NCBI GenBank assembly: GCA_017887325.1
Contig: JAGHIE010000001.1
Span: 209,989 to 273,988, forward strand
Origin: Oscillospiraceae bacterium
GTDB lineage: Bacteria; Bacillota; Clostridia; Oscillospirales; Ruminococcaceae
Direction of reading: 5' to 3'
Length of the DNA: 64,000 bases
Part shown: positions 63,041 through 64,000 of the stretch, piece after piece
How the letters are laid out: each line of letters opens with the position of its first letter
Position numbering within the stretch: the first letter of the stretch is position 1
Program-made: the position numbers and the translations under genes
The notes under the pieces: model-generated
What the model saw: only the letters and a program-made list of their open reading frames with translations
What the model was told of the DNA's origin: nothing
The model's database searches: none

Positions 63041-63078
63041 ACTGATTATTGAAGTTTAATTAATTGGAGGAAATACTT

Positions 63079-63507
63079 ATGTCAACTACAATGCCTAAGG
63101 TTGAAACTATTAACCGTAAATGGTACGTTATCGACGCTGAAGGTCAATCACTTGGCCGTGTAGCTGCTAAAGCTGCTCATGTATTGCGTGGTAAACATAA
63201 ACCAACATTCGCTCCACATTGTGATTGTGGTGACCATGTTATCGTTATTAACTGTGCTAAAGCAGTTTTAACAGGTAAAAAATCTGAACAAAAATTCTAT
63301 CGCTGGCACACAGGCTGGATCGGCGGTCTAAAAGAAGTTAGCTATGGTGATTTAATGGCTACAAAACCTGAAAAAGCAATGATGCTTGCTATTAAAGGTA
63401 TGCTTCCAGACACAACACAAGGTAGAAACCAACTTCGTCGTTTAAGAGTATATGCAGGTTCTGAACATGAAAATGCTGCTCAAAAACCAGAAGCATACAC
63501 ACTATAA
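63079..63507 (+). CDS. rplM: 50S ribosomal protein L13
   Basis: 142 residues from ATG 63079, after GGAGG at 63066-63070; an upstream TTG frame opening contains that site. NRKWYVIDAEGQSLGRVAAK and MLPDTTQGRNQLRRLRVYAG identify L13, an early 50S assembly protein. Operon with rpsI. Confidence 0.97.
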   Translation: MSTTMPKVETINRKWYVIDAEGQSLGRVAAKAAHVLRGKHKPTFAPHCDCGDHVIVINCAKAVLTGKKSEQKFYRWHTGWIGGLKEVSYGDLMATKPEKAMMLAIKGMLPDTTQGRNQLRRLRVYAGSEHENAAQKPEAYTL

Positions 63508-63525
63508 TAAGGAGGCTAACTGATT

Positions 63526-63924
63526 ATGTACGAATCTAAACCATATTTTTACGGTACTGGTAGAAGAAAAAGCTCAGTAGCTAGAGTTCGTGTTTACGCT
63601 GGTACTGGTTCTATCACAGTAAATGGTAGAAGTATTGATGAATACTTTGGACTAGAAACATTAAAATTAATCGTTCGTCAACCATTAAACTTAACTGAAA
63701 CTTTAGAAAAATTTGATATCGTTTGTACAGTTACAGGTGGTGGCGTTACAGGACAAGCTGGTGCTATCCGTCACGGTTTATCAAGAGCTTTATTACAATA
63801 TGATGAAAACTTACGTCCAGCACTTAAAAAAGCTGGTTTCTTAACTCGTGACCCAAGAATGAAAGAACGTAAAAAGTACGGCCTCAAGGCTGCCCGTCGC
63901 GCTCCGCAGTTCAGCAAGCGCTAA
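63526..63924 (+). CDS. rpsI: 30S ribosomal protein S9
   Basis: A 132-residue protein: [38 protein letters not shown] and the C-terminal [16 protein letters not shown], whose last Lys-Arg reaches the P-site tRNA. AAGGAGG upstream. Confidence 0.98.
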   Translation: MYESKPYFYGTGRRKSSVARVRVYAGTGSITVNGRSIDEYFGLETLKLIVRQPLNLTETLEKFDIVCTVTGGGVTGQAGAIRHGLSRALLQYDENLRPALKKAGFLTRDPRMKERKKYGLKAARRAPQFSKR

Positions 63925-63942
63925 ACTTTATCAAAAGTGGTC

Positions 63943-63979
63943 AAAAACCCCGGAACTACGCGGTTTCCGGGGTTTTTCC
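63943..63979 (+). terminator. Terminator of rplM-rpsI
   Basis: AAAAACCCCGGAA / TTTCCGGGGTTTTT stem, GC-rich core with T-run. Confidence 0.92.
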
Positions 63980-64000
63980 TTTTCAAATGGTTTGACGCAA

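Overview
The window is chromosomal DNA of a low-GC, Gram-positive, probably anaerobic and spore-forming member of the Clostridia. The evidence is strong AT richness, GGAGG ribosome-binding sites everywhere, a zinc-type S14, a KOW (L14E-like) gene between map and infA, a sigK-like sporulation sigma factor, a Trp-type T-box and a BirA/BioY biotin circuit. No rRNA or complete tRNA gene was seen, and I cannot name a species.

Layout: (1) 1-2287 is the end of an integrated element carrying parB (cut by the window edge), parA and a tyrosine integrase. It stops at a truncated 3' half of a tRNA-Lys(TTT) gene, the signature of integration into that tRNA. (2) 2290-18548 is the full S10-spc-alpha ribosomal superoperon, rpsJ to rplQ, including secY, adk, map, infA, rpmJ and rpoA, behind a structured rpsJ leader with an attenuator-like hairpin. 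(3) 19000-23466 holds a SLOG protein, alr, an NSS amino-acid transporter with its MetS-type small subunit, and an unknown membrane protein. (4) 23472-35529 is a compact 12-kb integrative element bounded by a 23-bp direct repeat and inserted into the terminator between two convergent host genes. (5) 35540-62779 is a mixed host region: mfd, pth, aldo/keto reductase, comM-like, sigK, a T-box-controlled TrpXYZ-type ABC transporter, pyk, a CAAX protease, a degenerate BirA, an ABC ATPase, two paralogous small RNAs, dCMP deaminase, rsmA, hemW, a lipoprotein foldase, bioY, a LacI-controlled Gfo/Idh sugar cluster and a TtcA-like enzyme. (6) rplM-rpsI closes the window.

The 12-kb element looks like a phage satellite or stripped prophage. 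Integrase and cI-like repressor point right. A divergent operon encodes a Cro-like protein, an excisionase-like HTH protein, a replisome organiser, a DnaC-like loader, a sigma factor and a DUF1492 regulator. There are no terminase, capsid, tail or conjugation genes. Its cargo is a defence cassette: DUF262 protein, AbiF-type HEPN protein, and a roughly 98-nt noncoding RNA driven by a perfect TTGACA-N17-TATAAT promoter embedded in the end of the abiF gene. The element is saturated with the 7-mer AGCAGGT (at least 26 copies in 12 kb) and has a three-repeat operator between divergent promoters next to a ribbon-helix-helix gene.

The signals I rank highest are the DUF262-AbiF-ncRNA cassette, the AGCAGGT motif, and the twin small RNAs at 52230-52546. 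All are read by eye; no database search was run.
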